From: Burkholderiales bacterium
Lineage (GTDB): Bacteria; Pseudomonadota; Gammaproteobacteria; Burkholderiales; JAEUOS01
Length of the DNA stretch: 47,035 nt
Direction: 5' to 3'
Assembly: GCA_016790695.1 (NCBI GenBank)
Contig: JAEUOS010000041.1
Location: 1 to 47,035 of the forward strand
Every line of letters starts with the position of its first letter. Position 1 is the stretch's first letter. Shown here piece by piece: positions 45,201 to 47,035 of the stretch. The translations under genes and the position numbers were made by a program. Under the pieces are notes generated by a model. It was given only the letters and a program-made list of their open reading frames with translations, searched no databases and was not told the DNA's origin.

Positions 45201-47035
45201 TCCTGCCGGCGACAGCCAGCCGCACCATCCACATCGGCACCGAGACCGTCGGCCAGCTGTCGATGAGCCTGGCCGAACTGGCCACGCTGCAGGTCGCCGA
45301 CCCGGCGCGGGCCCTGCGGTTCGGCGACGGCAGCTCGGCGGGCGTCAACATCATCAGCGGCTCGCCGACGTCGGCGGTATTGAATGCGAAGAACCTGGTC
45401 TTCACCAACGCCGCCACGCAGGTGAATTCCTCGCTGAACCTCTCTGGCGCCGGCGGCGGACAGAACGCCAACGTGTCCTTCGTCGGCAGCGGGCCGATGA
45501 CCATCGGCGGCGACATCAACAGCGGTTCCGGCATCATCGATCTGGGTGCCGCGGCCGTTTCCTTCTCCGGGATCAGCCGCTCCCTGACCAGCAGCAACGC
45601 GGGGACCGGCCTGTTGTCGACCGGCGCCTGGACGCTGTCCGGCGGCGGCGGCGGGCCGGCCGCGGTCGTCGACGCGCGCGCGTCGCTGAACACGGTCACC
45701 CTGTCCGCCGGGACCAACTACACGCTGCAGTTCCTTCGCCCGAGCACGGTGAACACGCTCAACTGGAACGCGGGCCAGGTCGCCGGCGCCGGTGGCGTCA
45801 ATGGCGAATCCCTGACGATCGGCACGACCCTCAACTGGGCCGGCGGAGGCGCCTTCAACCTGCCGGTCCTCAATATCGCCGGCGGCGCGGTGGCCAACGT
45901 CAGCGGCAGCGTGGGCGGCGACAACGGCATGACCGTGAACAACGCCGGGACCTGGAACCACAATGCGGCCGCGTTCGCCATGGGCGACGGCACCACCATC
46001 TTCAACAATCAGGCGGGCGGTACGCTCAATCTGATCGGTGCGGCGAGCATCTCGTCGGTGGACCAGTTCGTCAACGCCGGCCAGATCGTCAAGTCGGGCG
46101 CAGGGATCGCCGTGCTGTCGGCAGGCGATGCGGGCGGGACGTTCACCGGCGCCGGCAGCGTTGCAGCCCAGGCAGGTACCCTGCAACTGGGCGGCTCGCC
46201 GGCGGCGTTCGGCGGCACCCATTCGGGGTCGTACGCCGCGAGTGCGGGCGCCACGATCGAGTTCACCGGCAGCGCGACGCGGACATTCGATGCGGGGTCG
46301 TCGTTCTCGGGGCCGGGCGCGATCGTCGTTTCCGCGGGCAACAATACGTTCGCCGGCGGCTGGACCGGTGCCGACATCAGCGTCGGCGCGGGCACGACGG
46401 CCACCTTCAGCGGGCCGGGGCTCACGGTCGCCAATGTGACGGTGGCCGGAACGGCAACATTTTCGAACAGCAGCGCCAACGCGTTCGGCACGCTCGCGGT
46501 GAGCGCCGGCACGACCACCATCGACGCCGCCTCCACCGTGGGCACACTGACGCAGTCGGGCGGTACGGTGACCGGCAGCGCGAACCTCGCACTGAGCGGC
46601 GCGGGAACCTGGAGCGCCGGCACCATGAGCGGTACCGGGACGACCCAGATCCTCAACGGCGCGACGCTGGGCATCAGCGGGGCCACGACCCTCTCGCGGC
46701 CGCTCGACAGCGCCGGCGCAGTCAATCTGACCGGGACAATCCTGCTGAACCGGACCTGGACCAATGCGGCGGCGGGGGTGGTGACGCAGAGCGGCGCGGG
46801 GCAGGTCAATTTCAGCGGCAACGGGGTGGTCAACAACGCCGGGACGTGGAACCTGGCGGGCACGAGTGCGAATCCGCTGGCGCAGAACGCCGGGCTGGGC
46901 AACGTGTTCAACAACACGGGCACGCTCAACAAGAGCACGGCGACGGTGGCGACGATCAGCAACCTGTCGGGCGGGTTCAGCAACGCCGGGCGGGTGGAGT
47001 TTGCGCCGGGCGGGGGCACGCTGACGATCGGCAGC
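39254..47035 (+). CDS. Giant two-partner-secretion exoprotein, filamentous haemagglutinin-like (3' end cut)
   Basis: From the ATG at 39254 I found no stop in the frame to the window end (2,594 codons). Residues 1-29 are a Sec signal ending VAHA. A haemagglutination/TPS domain follows (about 35-260) with INWQSFSIGQGE, the NANGI motif (110-114, usually NPNGI) and GLVAST. LLLLDPTDIDIG (507-518) is a mark of this adhesin group. The rest is Gly/Asn/Thr-rich repeats expected to form a beta-helix, with NAGTWN-type repeats in the last 370 residues. Only two cysteines were seen (1768, 1776). A TpsB transporter should export it but none is in the window. The missing C-terminus could hold more helix, an anchor or a toxin. 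Confidence 0.92.
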   Translation, partial: MNRDLVLRPLSLAVAAVFVPALGVHVAHANPTLPVVTHGSAGFQTQGKTLTVTNTPGAIINWQSFSIGQGETTRFQQQSAASTVLNRVRGQDPSVILGTLSSNGRVFLINANGIVFGAGSRIDTQGLVASTLNISDADFKKGLLKLAREGQAGSIQVDGYVNGGTGDIYIVAPNIGVGREGVVKSEGGQVVLAAGEKIEIGQRNLNDIKFEVQAPAHEARILGKLSGGAVGVFAGTLKHSGDIRAQSASGEGGRIVLKAQADLTLGAGSQTVADGKVGGTIDIRSEAGSIFADRGAQVSASAVPAPAVTPAASAVTGAGGTVGVIAPQGQLAVEAQASIKAIGNSGGQVVLEARQGRTTLRGQVDVRGSAASPSGERIPAADSRGGSVQVLGQEVILDGSASIDASGDSGGGTVLIGGDFQGRNPAVHNARRSYLGDAVTVRADALLNGSGGKVIVWADEATHFRASISARGGQGGGDGGLVEVSGKGALLFRGRANTEAPLGRRGLLLLDPTDIDIGNGSASGGGGADDGIWTFLESPGSNNIGALYIQNTLLPASDVTLQATNSITMSSGTISYAGPARTLTLQAGGTIGISGTINMVGSFVASAGDAASGSPSAAAGLVITGGISANNVTLRNSGTGGVAVQGGASVTGTSTVTYQADSMSLAGTTSAGGGVLTLRTFSGGAAIFVGEATGTGLNIPNSALQTLTAATVVVGDSGQSGNVVVKGAQFTAAGPYAGVAGINALAIHQAPVGPGSVSIDYFSTTSGDGQIGGSNHELRGIELGNAGRALTIVAGSGGILVPRGPTALNAHIGTQNGTVTLDTTGPIGAGTWQSFPSQNVINTANYLSFSGAEAPASIVIGQNQAPSDVWISGGGNLNVGRVTIAGISGSDQNATSGLVASAVGAINFGDNVDVGSGRLWALADANRTGAAVNAVNLSAGKTLTTASTAHVTDAAGTASGIVPVELVGASLNIAGDVNVGVDADVYVAPRGANGAYLAEIYVGNQTGGLLPNGSTLPTFRLSQSTIDRIHLVRGGASSTGGVLRVGSATPAVTFSSGPITFGTGANAVTLLATSSGNFATTGTIDRDTASGSDNALTLTANGVTFNALGAIGQASGAAGLVLSTPSLRIVNSGGNAVTVTEVSAGTTNVRRVTPGGSGSISLTKAAGTLAFRPFFDAAVDRTLTNGSISISANDVLVEDATVFAGGTLNLGAAGLVTVRAVNLSSAAPTSAASFIHSAGAQTISANGVVVQGGTGNNNRSALIRADGGQTITVGSGGITIQAGGSFSDGWAGIVQGGTGADQTITVNGGGGISIAGASGVNNFAAIENLGLAQSISLTAGGTISIQGGNAASGSYAEISNNGAAATTQTIAFGGAGAILATGGNGGNENSAGIFAARGNQTINGNPDITLNGGNGGGAAPPLDNSAYIFVEGGTGTQTVNAGTVQLTGQGGAGGSFAVAVIGTGATGTVQLVNTTGNLVLGAGPGTDAAALVGAFESNGNATINVGGSLELTGGAGSAALYGAHAVVGAVNGASTLTLNVQGNVTLNKGAVGDAIIGSTSLGAGAVTVNAGLGGSGTIALNDGKVLTAGNVVLQANAANGQITQTPGGIVSTASLATNSSIGTTLPGNNVVSTFSASNAGAGDISIRTTGSLVLGPITQSGGNLSLTTAGAITQSAPLAVSGGVTLDTSANGGLGSVSITAVNPGGALELAAGSQVAGDLTINAGSRAVTVGATVDVGGSATVATTGAVSGNANLRAQGTNNIALGGCTPTVAVICASGGGADFTLSQSAIDAAAGSFSVQLNVGQQYTGNAAILSSAILLTDGANSIGGPLLMRTGNPNLVAAGGGQYNLIQSGALNFGGRNLTVNGAGASDVLLDNAGNSGLASLALANTRNNTLVLGGAGGTLLNASTVTGSLGYTTLGTLNLTVGGTVAAGGAVTLATPAGRALAVNAAVSAAAGDITYVADSLALVGATTATAGDIRILPATASRTIHIGTETVGQLSMSLAELATLQVADPARALRFGDGSSAGVNIISGSPTSAVLNAKNLVFTNAATQVNSSLNLSGAGGGQNANVSFVGSGPMTIGGDINSGSGIIDLGAAAVSFSGISRSLTSSNAGTGLLSTGAWTLSGGGGGPAAVVDARASLNTVTLSAGTNYTLQFLRPSTVNTLNWNAGQVAGAGGVNGESLTIGTTLNWAGGGAFNLPVLNIAGGAVANVSGSVGGDNGMTVNNAGTWNHNAAAFAMGDGTTIFNNQAGGTLNLIGAASISSVDQFVNAGQIVKSGAGIAVLSAGDAGGTFTGAGSVAAQAGTLQLGGSPAAFGGTHSGSYAASAGATIEFTGSATRTFDAGSSFSGPGAIVVSAGNNTFAGGWTGADISVGAGTTATFSGPGLTVANVTVAGTATFSNSSANAFGTLAVSAGTTTIDAASTVGTLTQSGGTVTGSANLALSGAGTWSAGTMSGTGTTQILNGATLGISGATTLSRPLDSAGAVNLTGTILLNRTWTNAAAGVVTQSGAGQVNFSGNGVVNNAGTWNLAGTSANPLAQNAGLGNVFNNTGTLNKSTATVATISNLSGGFSNAGRVEFAPGGGTLTIGS

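Noticed and set aside
40892..46222. Minus-strand open frame of 1,776 codons opposite the adhesin
   Set aside because: It is antisense to the real TPS gene. High GC and the Gly/Asn/Thr/Ala codon bias of the repeats suppress stops on the other strand. The product is Arg/Gly/Ala-rich with no domain.
46009..47019. Minus-strand open frame at the right edge
   Set aside because: Also a shadow of the adhesin; Pro/Ala/Val-rich with no recognisable fold or ribosome-binding site.

Overview
The window is about 47 kb of GC-rich chromosome. It most likely comes from a betaproteobacterium (Burkholderiales/Rhodocyclales-like; I cannot resolve the genus). The evidence is gene order: mlaFEDACB, ABC exporter, ibaG/bolA, murA, hisGDCBHAFIE, HIT, tatABC, DegS/AlgW-like protease, NIF3, mscL, petABC, sspAB. 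This order is characteristic of that class. A short-form HisG and a Rieske/cytochrome b/c1 operon next to sspAB also fit. Coding density is very high and many genes overlap by ATGA or GTGA.

Region 1 (1-15603, minus strand) is an MSHA-type IV pilus / type II secretion-like assembly locus. A secretin lipoprotein (MshL-like) heads a run of nine genes: TPR protein (MshN-like), hexameric ATPase with a MshEN domain (MshE-like), inner-membrane platform (MshG/GspF-like), a PilM-PilN-like fusion (MshI-like), PilO-like and PilP-like proteins, a large atypical prepilin-like protein, and a prepilin cut by the left edge. An AT-rich gap before the secretin holds a good promoter and nested inverted repeats. 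Upstream of that gap lie an ExeA/MshM-type ATPase with a SPOR domain and an in-frame 21-bp tandem repeat, a sigma54-dependent response regulator, and an ABC ATPase with no permease beside it. These three are packed as one unit.

Region 2 (15722-21669, plus) is the phospholipid-transport operon mlaFEDACB, an ABC-2 type exporter pair and a BolA-family gene. Region 3 (21681-32114, plus) holds murA, the complete histidine operon as nine separate genes, a HIT hydrolase and tatABC. Region 4 (32150-38823) holds a membrane-anchored HtrA protease divergent from NIF3, then mscL divergent from petABC, then sspA and sspB. The Rieske protein has a twin-arginine N-terminus, so the nearby tatABC genes supply its expected export route.

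Region 5 (38859-47035, plus) starts with tRNA-Thr(TGT). After a 322-bp gap with a CRP-like palindrome comes a very large two-partner-secretion exoprotein, open for 2,594 codons to the right edge. No TpsB partner is in the window.

Most of the window is conserved core genome. The parts that deserve attention are the rearranged MSHA-like locus with its regulator/ABC ATPase module, the nested inverted repeats at the secretin promoter, the tandem prepilin paralogues, and the adhesin beside the tRNA. I did not find a clearly new class of system.
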